64,000 nt of DNA from Marinobacter sp. THAF197a (GCF_009363275.1 NZ_CP045324.1:1178001-1242000), one strand, 5' to 3'. Shown: positions 44,417 through 53,826, numbered from the stretch's first letter. Program-made: numbers and translations. Notes: generated by a model not told the origin, from the letters alone.

Positions 44417-44740
44417 TTAGCGCTCCAGGTACTTCAGTTTGTCAGGCTTGCCGTCCCACTCTTCAGCGTCTGGCAGCGGGTCTTTCTTCTCGGTGATGTT
44501 CGGCCATTTGCCAGCCAGCTCGGCGTTGATCTCAACGAACGCTTCCTGACCAGCCGGCAGTTCGTCTTCAGAGAAGATGGCCTCGGCCGGGCACTCGGGT
44601 TCGCACAGGGCGCAATCGATGCACTCGTCCGGGTCAATCACCAGAAAGTTGGGGCCTTCGTAGAAGCAGTCCACCGGGCAGACTTCCACGCAGTCGGTGT
44701 ATTTGCACTTGATGCAGTTATCAGTAACGATAAACGCCAT
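44417..44740 (-). CDS. fdxA: Ferredoxin FdxA, 7Fe type
   Basis: A 107-residue ferredoxin with Cys at 9, 12, 17, 21, 25, 40, 43, 46 and 50. The pattern C-x7-C-x3-CP (9, 17, 21) with C40-x2-C-x2-C-x3-CP is that of ferredoxins with one [3Fe-4S] and one [4Fe-4S] cluster. The C-terminal extension is as in Azotobacter/Pseudomonas FdxA. It transfers electrons in the cytoplasm; the partner is not known. I choose the start at 44740 (MAFIVTDNC). Its position beside mutS is the usual one in related bacteria. Confidence 0.95.
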   Translation of the reverse strand: MAFIVTDNCIKCKYTDCVEVCPVDCFYEGPNFLVIDPDECIDCALCEPECPAEAIFSEDELPAGQEAFVEINAELAGKWPNITEKKDPLPDAEEWDGKPDKLKYLER

Positions 44741-44817
44741 AGTCAGATCCCTGGTTCGTAAAGTAATCGGTCTCATCAGGAGCCCTGATGTTCCGGCCCC
44801 ATCTATAATTTTGTGCG

Positions 44818-44865
44818 CGATATTGTAGGGAGCGCCCCCCGCAGCCGCAAGCGTTGGGCTGCTAT
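44818..44865 (-). promoter_or_regulatory. Possible sigma-70 promoter of fdxA
   Basis: On the minus strand, TTGCGG and TACAAT are separated by 17 bases. The -10 lies about 90 bases before the fdxA start codon. A palindrome CATCAGG-AGC-CCTGATG at 44774-44790 lies in the leader. Confidence 0.45.
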
Positions 44866-44903
44866 AACCTTATTACACAGATCAAGTTTGGCCCAGTTTC
44901 CTG

Positions 44904-47537
44904 TTATTTTGCCAGCAAAGCTTTCAGCTCATAGAGCTGATTGAGGGCATCCCGTGGTGAAAGCCCATCAATGTCCAGTTGTTGCAAGGCGTCCTCTACA
45001 ACGCTCGGCTCCGCGCTGGCAAACATATCGCCCTGAAACACCGACTCCACGGCAGCCGGTTGTTTAGCCGTTTTGGGGGCTGGTGGTGGCGTTGCAGCGG
45101 CACCGCCTGTCGTTCCATTGGACGGGCCGGCGCTGCCTTCCAGATGCGCTAGCTGCGCCTTGGCATTACGAATCACATCCTGGGGCACGCCCGCCAGTTT
45201 GGCCACTTGCAGGCCATAACTCTGGCTGGCCGGGCCATCGTGCACATTGTGCAGGAAAACGATGGAGTCGTCGTGCTCGGTGGCGGTCAGGTGAACATTC
45301 ACTGCATGTTCCAGGTCATCCGCCAGTTGGGTCAGTTCGAAGTAGTGGGTGGCGAACAGGGTGTAGCAGCGAATGTCCCTGGCCAGGTGCTCAGCCGTGG
45401 CCCAGGCCAGCGACAGGCCGTCAAAAGTACTGGTCCCACGGCCCACCTCATCCATCAGCACCAGGCTGTGCTCGGTGGCATTGTGCAGGATATTGGCGGT
45501 TTCGGTCATTTCCACCATAAAGGTGGAGCGGCCGCCGGCAATGTCATCGGAAGAGCCCATGCGGGTGAATATCCGGTCTACCGGCCCCAGTACCGCCCGG
45601 TTAGCAGGTACAAAGCTGCCGGTGTAGGCGAGCAGGGCTATCAACGCGGCCTGGCGCATGTAGGTAGACTTACCACCCATGTTCGGGCCGGTGATCACCA
45701 GCATGCGCCGCCTGGCGTCCATCAGCAGGTTGTTCGGTACGAAGGGCTCGTCCAGCAGTTGCTCTACCACCGGGTGGCGGCCCTCTTCCACATCAAAACC
45801 CGGCTGCTCGGTGAACTCCGGGGCGGTGAAACGCAGGCTGGTGGCCCGCTCGGCAAAGTTGCTGAGCACATCCAGTTCCGCCAGGGCCTGGGCGGCGTCC
45901 TGCAGCGGTGCCAACTGCTCGGCGACGGTTTCCAGTACGTCGTCATACAGGCCTTTTTCCCGGGCCAGGGCCCGGCTCTTGGCGCTCAGGGCCTTGTCTT
46001 CAAACTCTTTCAGTTCCGGCGTGATGAACCGCTCGGCGTTTTTCAGGGTCTGGCGGCGGATGTAGTCCACCGGCGCCTGGTCTGACTGGGCCCGGCTGAT
46101 TTCGATGTAGTAACCGTGCACCCGGTTATAACCCACTTTCAGGGTGGAAATGCCGGTGCGTTCGCGCTCGCGGGTTTCCACATCCAGCAGATACTGGCCA
46201 GCGTTCTCGCTGATGTTGCGTAGCTCGTCCAACTCTTCATCAAAGCCTTCGCGAATTACGCCGCCATCCCGGATCACCACGGGCGGGTTCTCGATAATGG
46301 CCCGCTCGAGCAGGTCAGCCAGCTCCGGGTATTCGCCAATAACCGTGGCCAGCTTCACCAGGTGATGTGAGTTAACGGGCTTCAGGGCCTCCTGCAGCCC
46401 CGGTAAGGTTTGGAACGCATCCCGCAGGCGTGCGAGGTCCCGGGGACGGGCGGAGCGCAGCGCGACTCGGGCCAGAATCCTCTCGATATCACCCACCTGC
46501 TTGAGCAGATCGTGGATTGGCTCGTAATGGAAGCCGTCCAGCAAAGCCGACACCGCCTGCTGGCGCTGGCGCACGACCTCCACATTCCTGAGCGGCCGGT
46601 TCAGCCAGCGGCGCAGCTCACGGGCGCCCATGGCCGTGGCTGTGCGGTCCATGACCCAGGCAAGGGTGTACTGCTGGCCACCCATCAGGTTGGTGTCTAT
46701 TTCCAGGTTGCGGCGGCTGGCGGCATCCAGGATCACCGCATCTTCCCGACGCTCGCGGGTCAGTTTGCGGATGTGGGGCAGGGCGGTACGCTGGGTTTCC
46801 CGGGCGTACTGCAGCAGGCAGCCGGCGGCACAGATAGCCAGGTGCAGGTCTTCACAGCCAAAACCGGTCAGGTCTTTGACCTGTAGCTGTTGGGTAATCA
46901 CCCGCCGGGCGGAGTCCATCTCGAACAGCCAAGGGCCCTGGCGACGAACCCCGGTAAAACCTTCCAGCAACTCACCGTAGGGGAAGTCTTCACTGATCAG
47001 AATTTCTGCCGGCCGCAGGCGCTGAAGCTCCCCCTGCAGGGCTTCCAGGCTCTCCAGCTCTGCCACCGAAAACCGGCCGCTGGAGATGTCCAGCGAAGCG
47101 AACCCGAACTGTTCCTTATAGCTGAAAATCGACACCAGCAAGTTATCCCGCCGGTCTTCCAGAAACGCCTCATCGCTCAGGGTGCCCGGTGTAACCACGC
47201 GCACCACCTGACGATCAACCGGCCCTTTACTGGTGGCCGGGTCGCCAATCTGCTCTGCAATGGCGATGGATTGACCTGCGCGCACCATGCGGGCAATGTA
47301 GCCCTCAGCCGCGTGGAAAGGCACGCCCGCCATCGGGATGGGGTTGCCCCCGGACTGGCCGCGGGCAGTCAGCGTAATATCCAGAAGTTCCGCTGCTTTC
47401 TTGGCGTCGTCGTAAAACAGCTCATAGAAATCACCCATGCGATAAAACACCAGCTCGTTCGGGTGTTCCCGCTTGATCTTCAGGTACTGCTGCATCATCG
47501 GGGTGTGCTTGGAAAGATCGGTCTGGGCTACTGACAT
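44904..47537 (-). CDS. mutS: DNA mismatch repair protein MutS
   Basis: Mismatch-recognition ATPase of 877 residues. The Phe-x-Glu mismatch wedge is at 37-39 in MGDFYELF; the Walker A motif GPNMGGKSTYMRQ is near residue 620; LVLMDEVGRGTSTFDGLSLAWA is the Walker B/signature region; THYFELTQL follows. The C-terminal region has a Pro/Ala-rich linker before the tetramerization end. I place the start at ATG 47537 (MSVAQTDLS). The long upstream open stretch of 73 codons is not similar to known MutS. Confidence 0.95.
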   Translation of the reverse strand: MSVAQTDLSKHTPMMQQYLKIKREHPNELVFYRMGDFYELFYDDAKKAAELLDITLTARGQSGGNPIPMAGVPFHAAEGYIARMVRAGQSIAIAEQIGDPATSKGPVDRQVVRVVTPGTLSDEAFLEDRRDNLLVSIFSYKEQFGFASLDISSGRFSVAELESLEALQGELQRLRPAEILISEDFPYGELLEGFTGVRRQGPWLFEMDSARRVITQQLQVKDLTGFGCEDLHLAICAAGCLLQYARETQRTALPHIRKLTRERREDAVILDAASRRNLEIDTNLMGGQQYTLAWVMDRTATAMGARELRRWLNRPLRNVEVVRQRQQAVSALLDGFHYEPIHDLLKQVGDIERILARVALRSARPRDLARLRDAFQTLPGLQEALKPVNSHHLVKLATVIGEYPELADLLERAIIENPPVVIRDGGVIREGFDEELDELRNISENAGQYLLDVETRERERTGISTLKVGYNRVHGYYIEISRAQSDQAPVDYIRRQTLKNAERFITPELKEFEDKALSAKSRALAREKGLYDDVLETVAEQLAPLQDAAQALAELDVLSNFAERATSLRFTAPEFTEQPGFDVEEGRHPVVEQLLDEPFVPNNLLMDARRRMLVITGPNMGGKSTYMRQAALIALLAYTGSFVPANRAVLGPVDRIFTRMGSSDDIAGGRSTFMVEMTETANILHNATEHSLVLMDEVGRGTSTFDGLSLAWATAEHLARDIRCYTLFATHYFELTQLADDLEHAVNVHLTATEHDDSIVFLHNVHDGPASQSYGLQVAKLAGVPQDVIRNAKAQLAHLEGSAGPSNGTTGGAAATPPPAPKTAKQPAAVESVFQGDMFASAEPSVVEDALQQLDIDGLSPRDALNQLYELKALLAK

Positions 47538-47640
47538 GGGTTTGTCCGGTTGATCGTACTTTTGGGTGAAAGCGGGGATTGTAAGAAAATAATGCCCGTG
47601 ATGAAACGAAGGGTTTGGCAACAGACACAGGGAGATTGCT

Positions 47641-48141
47641 ATGCAGGCCTCTGACCAACAACTGGAGAGCGCTGGAAACACGCTGGGTGAGTGGCTCGCC
47701 GAGCACGGTAAAACCATCGCCACCGCAGAAAGCTGTACCGGCGGCTGGGTGGCCAAAGTGCTGACTGACCGGGCGGGATCGTCTGCGTACCTGATGGCCG
47801 GACTGGTGACCTACAGCAACGAGGCGAAACAGGCCATTCTGGGGGTTGAAGAATCGGTACTCGCCGAACACGGCGCGGTGAGCGAGCCAGTGGTTCGTCA
47901 GATGGTCGCCGGCGCCATCCGCGCTGCGGATGTGGACATAGCCGTGGCCATCAGCGGCATTGCCGGCCCGGGTGGCGGCAGTGATGAAAAGCCCGTAGGC
48001 ACCGTATGGTTTGCCTGGGGCACCGGCCCGGACCGCATCGAAACCAGCCTGCAGTGCTTTGACGGCGACCGGGATCAGGTGCGACGCAAGTCGGTTTTGT
48101 ATGTTCTGCAAGGGGTTACGGAGTTTCTGAAAACACTGTGA
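47641..48141 (+). CDS. pncC: CinA-family nicotinamide-nucleotide amidohydrolase (PncC)
   Basis: A single-domain CinA C-terminal protein of 166 residues that deamidates nicotinamide mononucleotide to nicotinic acid mononucleotide. TIATAESCTGGWVAKVLTDRAGSS carries the catalytic Ser, AISGIAGPGGGSDEKPVGTVWFA is the second signature. It lacks the N-terminal MoCF-like domain, as in E. coli PncC (YgaD). It sits before recA as in many relatives. GGGAGA precedes the start. Confidence 0.92.
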   Translation: MQASDQQLESAGNTLGEWLAEHGKTIATAESCTGGWVAKVLTDRAGSSAYLMAGLVTYSNEAKQAILGVEESVLAEHGAVSEPVVRQMVAGAIRAADVDIAVAISGIAGPGGGSDEKPVGTVWFAWGTGPDRIETSLQCFDGDRDQVRRKSVLYVLQGVTEFLKTL

Positions 48142-48190
48142 CGTTTTTCACCCGGGCAGGGGTTGGTCTCAGCGAAGGCTTATGTTTTAA

Positions 48191-48210
48191 TACTGTTCAA
48201 ATATACAGGA
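48191..48210 (+). promoter_or_regulatory. LexA (SOS) box of recA
   Basis: TACTGTTCAAATATACAGG contains CTGT-N8-ACAG (48193-48208), the LexA consensus of gammaproteobacteria. It lies about 95 bases before the recA start codon, so it is placed to repress recA in undamaged cells. Confidence 0.85.
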
Positions 48211-48304
48211 AAACACTGGATGCCTCCGGTGTCATCGCTTTGAATTTCGCTGCTGTTGGCCCAATCGCGGCTCAGCGGCCCCGGAAAATGAGGGTCAGGT
48301 ACCA

Positions 48305-49348
48305 ATGGAAGACAATCGCAAGAAAGCACTCAGCGCAGCACTCGGCCAGATTGAGCGCCAGTTCGGTAAAGGTGCCGTGATGAAAATGGGCGACCAGCCC
48401 CGTGAAGCCATTCCTGCGGTATCCACCGGTTCCCTCGGGCTGGACGTCGCCCTGGGTATTGGCGGTCTGCCCTACGGCCGGATCGTTGAAATCTACGGCC
48501 CGGAAAGCTCCGGTAAAACCACACTGACCCTGCAGGTTATTGCGGAAGCCCAAAAGGCCGGGAAAACCTGCGCCTTCATTGACGCCGAGCACGCGCTTGA
48601 CCCCATTTACGCGGAAAAGCTGGGCGTAAACGTAGACGACCTGCTGGTGTCCCAGCCAGACACCGGCGAACAGGCCCTGGAAATCGCCGACATGCTGGTG
48701 CGCTCCAACGCCATTGACGTGATCATCGTCGACTCCGTTGCCGCACTGACACCGAAAGCCGAAATCGAAGGCGAAATGGGCGACAGCCACGTAGGCCTCC
48801 AGGCCCGCCTGATGTCCCAGGCCCTGCGTAAACTGACCGGTAACGTCAAACACGCCAACTGCCTGATGGTCTTCATCAACCAGATCCGTATGAAAATCGG
48901 CGTCATGTTCGGCAGCCCGGAAACCACCACCGGTGGTAACGCCCTGAAATTCTACTCCTCCGTACGTTTGGACATCCGCCGCATTGGTGCTGTCAAAGAG
49001 GGCGACGAAGTGGTCGGTAACGAAACCCGCGTAAAAGTCGTCAAGAACAAGGTATCTCCGCCCTTCAAACAGGCCGAGTTCCAGATCATGTACGGCAAGG
49101 GCATCTACCACATGGCCGAAGTGCTGGACATGGGCGTTAAAGAAGGCTTCGTCGACAAATCCGGCGCCTGGTACGCCTACAACGGCGACAAAATCGGCCA
49201 GGGCAAAGCCAACGCCTGCAAGTTCCTGGAAGAGAACCTGGACATCGCCAACGAAATCGAAGCCAAGGTTCGCGACAAACTGATGCCCAAGCCGGTGAAG
49301 AAAGAAGCGGCAGAAGCGCCAGCGGAAGCGAGCGGCGAGTTGCTGTGA
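48305..49348 (+). CDS. recA: Recombinase RecA
   Basis: Strand-exchange ATPase and co-protease for LexA, 347 residues. Walker A is GPESSGKT at 65-72; VIIVDSVAALTPKAEIEGEMGD, NQIRMKIGVMFGSPETTTGGNALKFYSSVRLDIRR are fully conserved; the acidic C-terminus has Glu/Ala repeats. The start codon follows GAGGGTCAGGT. recX, often just downstream, is absent here, where instead an inverted-repeat element and a flavodoxin-like gene follow. Confidence 0.97.
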   Translation: MEDNRKKALSAALGQIERQFGKGAVMKMGDQPREAIPAVSTGSLGLDVALGIGGLPYGRIVEIYGPESSGKTTLTLQVIAEAQKAGKTCAFIDAEHALDPIYAEKLGVNVDDLLVSQPDTGEQALEIADMLVRSNAIDVIIVDSVAALTPKAEIEGEMGDSHVGLQARLMSQALRKLTGNVKHANCLMVFINQIRMKIGVMFGSPETTTGGNALKFYSSVRLDIRRIGAVKEGDEVVGNETRVKVVKNKVSPPFKQAEFQIMYGKGIYHMAEVLDMGVKEGFVDKSGAWYAYNGDKIGQGKANACKFLEENLDIANEIEAKVRDKLMPKPVKKEAAEAPAEASGELL

Positions 49349-49649
49349 TCTCTACGTTCAGCATTTCATAATGTGCGCTGTTATTAATATGCCGGACGGC
49401 GATCTGCGGTAACTGGCGGTCGGGGCAGGGGAACTTCCTCCCGGGAATCTCGGAGGCCATGGATGGCCGGAGCGAAGCGCACATGGGTGAGGCAAGCGTT
49501 GATGAAGCGAAGCTTCATGCGCAGCCGAACGACAGCAATCTATGATTGCTGGCCGGACCCCGTAGGGGTGCTCGTAGCGTTTCCCGGGAGGAAGTTCTCC
49601 TGGCCTGACCTCGCACCAAAGCGCGGTGATATGGGAGGTCGGACCCCAA
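49349..49649. other. Gene-free region after recA
   Basis: No credible gene is in these 301 bases. Most is taken up by the inverted-repeat element at 49419-49609. I see no recX fragment. Confidence 0.6.
49419..49609. repeat. 191-bp element with long terminal inverted repeats and internal hairpins
   Basis: The ends are inverse copies over 29 bases with four mismatches. The inner 17 (GAACTTCCTCCCGGGAA at 49431-49447 and its exact inverse at 49581-49597) are perfect. Inside are several short hairpins: GGCCATGGATGGCC (49455-49468), GATGAAG...CTTCATG (49500-49520), CAGCAATC-TAT-GATTGCTG and ACCCC-GT-AGGGGT. It has the form of a MITE or of a structured intergenic RNA. No target-site duplication is clear. 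Confidence 0.7.
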
Positions 49650-50117
49650 ATGGAAAAGAAGCGACTACTCATAGTAGCCCACGCCCCATCCCCAAATACC
49701 CTGAAACTCCGGAACGCCACAGAAAAAGGCGCCCGTAACCCCGACATCGAAGCCGTAGAAGTCGTGGTAAAAGCCCCACTTGATGCCGGCCCCGAAGACA
49801 TCCTCGCCTGCGACGCCATCATCCTCGGCACCACCGAAAACCTCGGCTACATGTCCGGCGCCCTCAAAGACTTCTTCGACCGAAGCTATTACCCCTGCCT
49901 CGAGAAAACCCAGGGCCTGCCCTTCGCCTACTACATCCGTGCCGGCCATGACGGTACCGGCACCCGCCGCGCCATAGACAGCATCACCACCGGACTACGC
50001 TGGAAACGCATACAGGAGCCACTGCTGTGCAGGGGAGATTACAGGGATGAATTCGAGCAACAGTGCGAGGAGCTGGGCATGTACGTGGCGGCCAGCCTGG
50101 ATGCTGGCCTGATCTGA
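49650..50117 (+). CDS. Flavodoxin-like NAD(P)H oxidoreductase
   Basis: A 155-residue protein of flavodoxin fold. RLLIVAHAPSPNTLKLRNATEKGA is the phosphate-binding loop region, and DAIILGTTENLGYMSGALKDFFDRSYY matches the FMN-contacting loops of the NADPH-dependent FMN reductase/flavodoxin family. The partner and substrate are unknown. I take ATG 49650 since MEKKRLLIVAH is the natural N-terminus; the nearest Shine-Dalgarno (GGGAGG) is a little far at 12 bases. Confidence 0.8.
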   Translation: MEKKRLLIVAHAPSPNTLKLRNATEKGARNPDIEAVEVVVKAPLDAGPEDILACDAIILGTTENLGYMSGALKDFFDRSYYPCLEKTQGLPFAYYIRAGHDGTGTRRAIDSITTGLRWKRIQEPLLCRGDYRDEFEQQCEELGMYVAASLDAGLI

Positions 50118-50495
50118 TTAACTGGCGAACCGGTTGTAAAAACCCTCAATCCGGGAAAGCGCATTGTCGATCGCTCTCGAGTAGCCTTTCTTGTCGAGAC
50201 AATAGCTGAACTGCAGACTCACACGGAAGCCCGTCTGAAACGGCTGGCACGACACCACCCGGGCATCAATGCGCGACTCGCTGATGTATTTACCCTCAAT
50301 ATCCAGGAACAAATGGGCCCCGGAGTCTACCGGTCGAGGGCACAGTACCGCCATACCATAACGATTGAGGTCCAGGCATGTTACCGCCACTGGCTGCTTA
50401 CCGCGACCAAAGAACGCCCTCTCACGGAGTTGCACCCTGAGACACGACGCCGAAAAACGATCCTTGATGCGGCGATCTGCGGAATAATTCGTCAT
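50118..50495 (-). CDS. PilZ-domain protein
   Basis: Small cytoplasmic protein of about 125 residues with a single PilZ domain, the cyclic di-GMP receptor fold. An RRIKDRF sequence near the N-terminus matches the RxxxR motif, and CLDLNRYGMAV stands in for the D/NxSxxG motif (Ser replaced by Asn), so binding should be tested. The start is uncertain: ATG 50495 and 50507, and one at 50615, are all in frame; I see no strong ribosome site. It converges with the flavodoxin-like gene without a gap. Confidence 0.7.
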   Translation of the reverse strand: MTNYSADRRIKDRFSASCLRVQLRERAFFGRGKQPVAVTCLDLNRYGMAVLCPRPVDSGAHLFLDIEGKYISESRIDARVVSCQPFQTGFRVSLQFSYCLDKKGYSRAIDNALSRIEGFYNRFAS

Positions 50496-50686
50496 TGCTT
50501 TGACCATCACCCGTATTGTACTTGTTGTATCCGGAATCCGTCCGGGCATGGAAGTGTAGTAATCGACGGCCTGCCTGAAAAATGACCAAGGGGGAATTTG
50601 TGACCCGGTTGGCATATTGTCACGAATCCGGCCTCATCCGATAAATGCGGTGTGGATAGGCGACAGCTTGAAGCTCAAACACTACA

Positions 50687-53143
50687 ATGCGAGCGACAGT
50701 AACTATTCAAAACCGAACTCAACGGGAATCAAACTTGAAGTCATTGCCCTTGCATCAGCTCTACAAAGCCTGCGTTCTCAAAGATCTGCCATTCAAAACC
50801 ACCCGGCAACTGGAGCCGCTGGCTGAGATTGTTGGCCAGAATCGCGCCCAGGAAGCGGTGCGTTTTGCGCTCGCCATGCCTCACGGTGGTTATAACGTGT
50901 ATGCGGTAGGTCGCAATGGCTTGGGTAAGCGCACCATGATGCTCCGGTACCTGGAACATCACGTCGATACCGAGCAGCAGAGCCACGACTGGTGTTACGT
51001 GGCCAACTTTGATGAACCGCGCAATCCGCGGTTGTTGCAGCTGCCGGCAGGGATGGGCACCCAGCTCAAACAGGACATGGACAAGCTGATGTCGCGGTTG
51101 GTGAAGGTGATTCCCCAGACGTTTGACAGTGACAGCTTCCTGGAGCGCTCAGAGCACCTCAAGAACGAGTACGGCAAAAAGCAGGAAGATGAGCTCGAGA
51201 AAGTCGCCAAGCATGCGCGACGCAAGAAAGTCAGCCTCACGGTAACCACACCGGGAGGCTATCGGCTGGTTGCCATGAACGGTGATGAGCCCCACACCGT
51301 GGAGAGCTTTCAGGCGCTTACCGATGAGCAGCGTGATAAGTTTGAAGACACCATCAACGCCCTTGAAAAGAAACTCCGCCAGGCCCTTCGCAAGCTGGCC
51401 GATTGGGAGCAGGAGTACGCTGAGAAGCAGCAGGCATTGAACCAGGAAACCCTCGAGGGCATCTCTGGCCACCAGATTGATGAGTTGGTGAAGCGTTACA
51501 ACGAACAACCAAACGTTGTTGCCTATCTGGAGGCGGTTCGCAAAGATCTGGTGGACAACCTGGATATCTTCCTTGAGGACGATGAAGAGCAGGCGGCGAT
51601 TGCCTATGCCTCATTGGACAAGAAAACGCCCCGGCGCTACGTGATCAACGTGCTGGTGCACCAGAAAACCAACGAGGTGCCGGTGGTGGTGGAAGATAAT
51701 CCCACCTATCACAACCTGTTCGGCTACGTGGAAAACGTCACCTTCAAGGGCACCGTGTTTACCGATTTCTCCCTGATTCGCCCGGGTAGTCTGCACAAGG
51801 CCAATGGCGGTTACCTGCTGATGGACGCCATCAAGGTTCTGGAACAGCCGTTTGTCTGGGACGGTTTGAAGCGTGCCCTCCGTTCCCGGACCCTGCAGAT
51901 CAATTCCCTGGAACGGGAACTGACGCTCTCGGGAACCATTTCCATTGAGCCGGAAGCGGTACCACTGGATGTCAAAATCGTTTTGTTCGGCGATCGCGAA
52001 ACCTGGATGCTGCTACAGGAATACGATTCCGAGTTTGCCGAGTTGTTCCGGGTGACCGCCGATTTCGAAAACGAGATGTACCGTACCGAGGAAAGCCAGC
52101 TGCTGTATGCCAAGTTCATTGCCAGTCTGGTGGTGGAGAAGAAGCTACTGCACTGCACCAACAAAGCGGTGGCCCGTATAATCGAACACAGCGCACGCAT
52201 GGCCGAACATCAGAACAGGCTCTCGCTGCATGCAGCGGACATCGCCAATCTTTTACGGGAATCCGATTTCTGGGCCCGACAGGCCGGTGCCAAGCTGATT
52301 TCTGAAGTGCACGTGGAGCGAGCGCTGGAGAGCGCCCGTTACCGCAGCAGCCGTATCCGCGATCATTTTTACGATTCGGTTCGGGACGGCTCCACCCTGG
52401 TGACCACAACCGGCACCTGCGTCGGTCAGGTGAATGCCTTGTCGGTGCTTTCTACCGGCGGTTTCGAGTTTGGTCTTTCCAACCGGGTAACGGCAACCTG
52501 CTACTATGGTGATGGCGGTGTCATGGACATCGAGCGGGACGTGAAGCTGGGTGGCAATATCCATTCCAAGGGGGTGATGATTCTCAGCTCCTGGCTGGCC
52601 TCCCATTTTGCGGTGAACGACCCGATGCACCTGTCGGCCAGTCTGACCTTCGAGCAGAACTACGGCGAAGTGGACGGTGACAGCGCCTCCCTGGCCGAGC
52701 TTTGCGCGTTGATCTCTGCACTGTCTGGTATTCCGGTGCGGCAGGATCTTGCGATTACCGGCTCGGTGAACCAGTTTGGCGAGGTGCAGCCGATCGGCGG
52801 CGTCAACGAAAAGGTCGAAGGCTTTTACGCTACCTGTGAGCTGAAAGGCGGCCTGACCGGCTCCCAGGGCGTCATTATCCCGGTTACTAACGTGCAGAAC
52901 CTGATGCTGGACAGCGAAGTGGTCAAGGCATCCAAAGCGGGCAAATTTGCCGTATACCCGGTTGCCCGTGTGGAGGAGGCCATTACACTGTTGCTTGGCA
53001 AACCGGCGGGCAAGGCCGATGACAAAGGCAGGTACCCCAAGCAAAGCGTTTTTGGCATTATCCAGCAACGGCTTGAAAAAATGCGGGAACATGAACGGCA
53101 GGAACATGCCAGGGACGATCACAAAGATCCGTCCATCCACTGA
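50687..53143 (+). CDS. Lon-like ATP-dependent protease, AsrA type
   Basis: An 818-residue protein of the AAA_32/Lon-like family, the group of Pseudomonas AsrA. An N-terminal AAA-like region has GRNGLGKR at 75-82, with Arg in place of the usual Ser/Thr after the Walker Lys. A helical insert (about 165-290) follows, then GGYLLMDAIKVL near 370 and the C-terminal Lon protease domain. The catalytic dyad is Ser666 in GDSASLAEL and Lys709 in NEKVEGF, 43 residues apart as in Lon (679/722). Substrates unknown. Two signalling genes follow in the same direction. Confidence 0.88.
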   Translation: MRATVTIQNRTQRESNLKSLPLHQLYKACVLKDLPFKTTRQLEPLAEIVGQNRAQEAVRFALAMPHGGYNVYAVGRNGLGKRTMMLRYLEHHVDTEQQSHDWCYVANFDEPRNPRLLQLPAGMGTQLKQDMDKLMSRLVKVIPQTFDSDSFLERSEHLKNEYGKKQEDELEKVAKHARRKKVSLTVTTPGGYRLVAMNGDEPHTVESFQALTDEQRDKFEDTINALEKKLRQALRKLADWEQEYAEKQQALNQETLEGISGHQIDELVKRYNEQPNVVAYLEAVRKDLVDNLDIFLEDDEEQAAIAYASLDKKTPRRYVINVLVHQKTNEVPVVVEDNPTYHNLFGYVENVTFKGTVFTDFSLIRPGSLHKANGGYLLMDAIKVLEQPFVWDGLKRALRSRTLQINSLERELTLSGTISIEPEAVPLDVKIVLFGDRETWMLLQEYDSEFAELFRVTADFENEMYRTEESQLLYAKFIASLVVEKKLLHCTNKAVARIIEHSARMAEHQNRLSLHAADIANLLRESDFWARQAGAKLISEVHVERALESARYRSSRIRDHFYDSVRDGSTLVTTTGTCVGQVNALSVLSTGGFEFGLSNRVTATCYYGDGGVMDIERDVKLGGNIHSKGVMILSSWLASHFAVNDPMHLSASLTFEQNYGEVDGDSASLAELCALISALSGIPVRQDLAITGSVNQFGEVQPIGGVNEKVEGFYATCELKGGLTGSQGVIIPVTNVQNLMLDSEVVKASKAGKFAVYPVARVEEAITLLLGKPAGKADDKGRYPKQSVFGIIQQRLEKMREHERQEHARDDHKDPSIH

Positions 53144-53181
53144 CCGGCTCCATAATAAAACGGACAGGAGAAAACAGATCC

Positions 53182-53802
53182 ATGACTGATATCCAGCAGA
53201 CTGTGTATGTGGTAGAGGACGACGAGGCCGTCCGCGATTCACTGGAATTGTTGCTGAAATCCGATGGCAAGCCGGTGAAAACCTATGAAAGCGCTGGCTC
53301 CTTTCTGGCGGATTATTCCGACCAGATGGCAGGCTGCATTGTGCTGGATATCCGTATGCCGGGTATGGACGGCATGGAATTACAGAAAAAACTCAATGAC
53401 AAGCATTCGATCCTGCCCATTATCTTCGTGACAGGGCATGGCGATGTGCCGATGGCTGTCGATGCGATGAAAGAGGGCGCTGTAGACTTCATTCAGAAGC
53501 CCTATCGTGAAGAAGCGCTGCTGGAAAAGATCGAGGCGGCGCTGGAACAGGATCGCGAGCAGCGGAAATCCCTGGACGAGCGCCAGGAGATTGTTCGCCG
53601 CATCAAGAGCCTGACACCCCGCGAGCGTGAAATCATGGATCGTATGATTGCGGGCCAGGCCAACAAGGTGATCGCCATCGAGCTTGAGATCAGCCAGCGT
53701 ACCGTTGAGATTCACCGTTCCCGCGTTATGCACAAGATGGGCACCCATTCATTGGCACATCTGGTGCGTATGGTTCTGTCCGTAAAGGAACTTATCGACT
53801 AG
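53182..53802 (+). CDS. FixJ/LuxR-family response regulator
   Basis: A 206-residue regulator: receiver domain with VVEDDEAVRDS, acceptor Asp56 in GCIVLDIRMPGMDG and Lys in FIQKPY; then a LuxR helix-turn-helix (LTPREREIMDRMIAGQANKVIAIELEISQRTVEIHRSRVMHKMG). It lies 38 bases after the protease gene and 24 before a kinase, and AGGAGA precedes its start. It is probably the partner of that kinase. Its targets are unknown. Confidence 0.93.
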   Translation: MTDIQQTVYVVEDDEAVRDSLELLLKSDGKPVKTYESAGSFLADYSDQMAGCIVLDIRMPGMDGMELQKKLNDKHSILPIIFVTGHGDVPMAVDAMKEGAVDFIQKPYREEALLEKIEAALEQDREQRKSLDERQEIVRRIKSLTPREREIMDRMIAGQANKVIAIELEISQRTVEIHRSRVMHKMGTHSLAHLVRMVLSVKELID

Positions 53803-53826
53803 GTCTGTCGGTATCGTCATCATACA

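Noticed and set aside
47538..47756. Upstream extension of mutS by 73 codons
   Set aside because: The extension is Ser/Cys/Pro-rich, lies over the divergent cinA start, and known MutS proteins begin at the chosen Met.
49463..49738. Open frame of 91 codons covering the inverted-repeat element after recA
   Set aside because: It reads through hairpins, is rich in Arg and Pro, has no ribosome site and overlaps the flavodoxin-like start. It is best explained as a by-product of the repeat.
52253..53242. Antisense open frame of 329 codons inside the Lon-like protease gene
   Set aside because: The sense strand has the intact protease dyad. The antisense frame has no recognisable feature.
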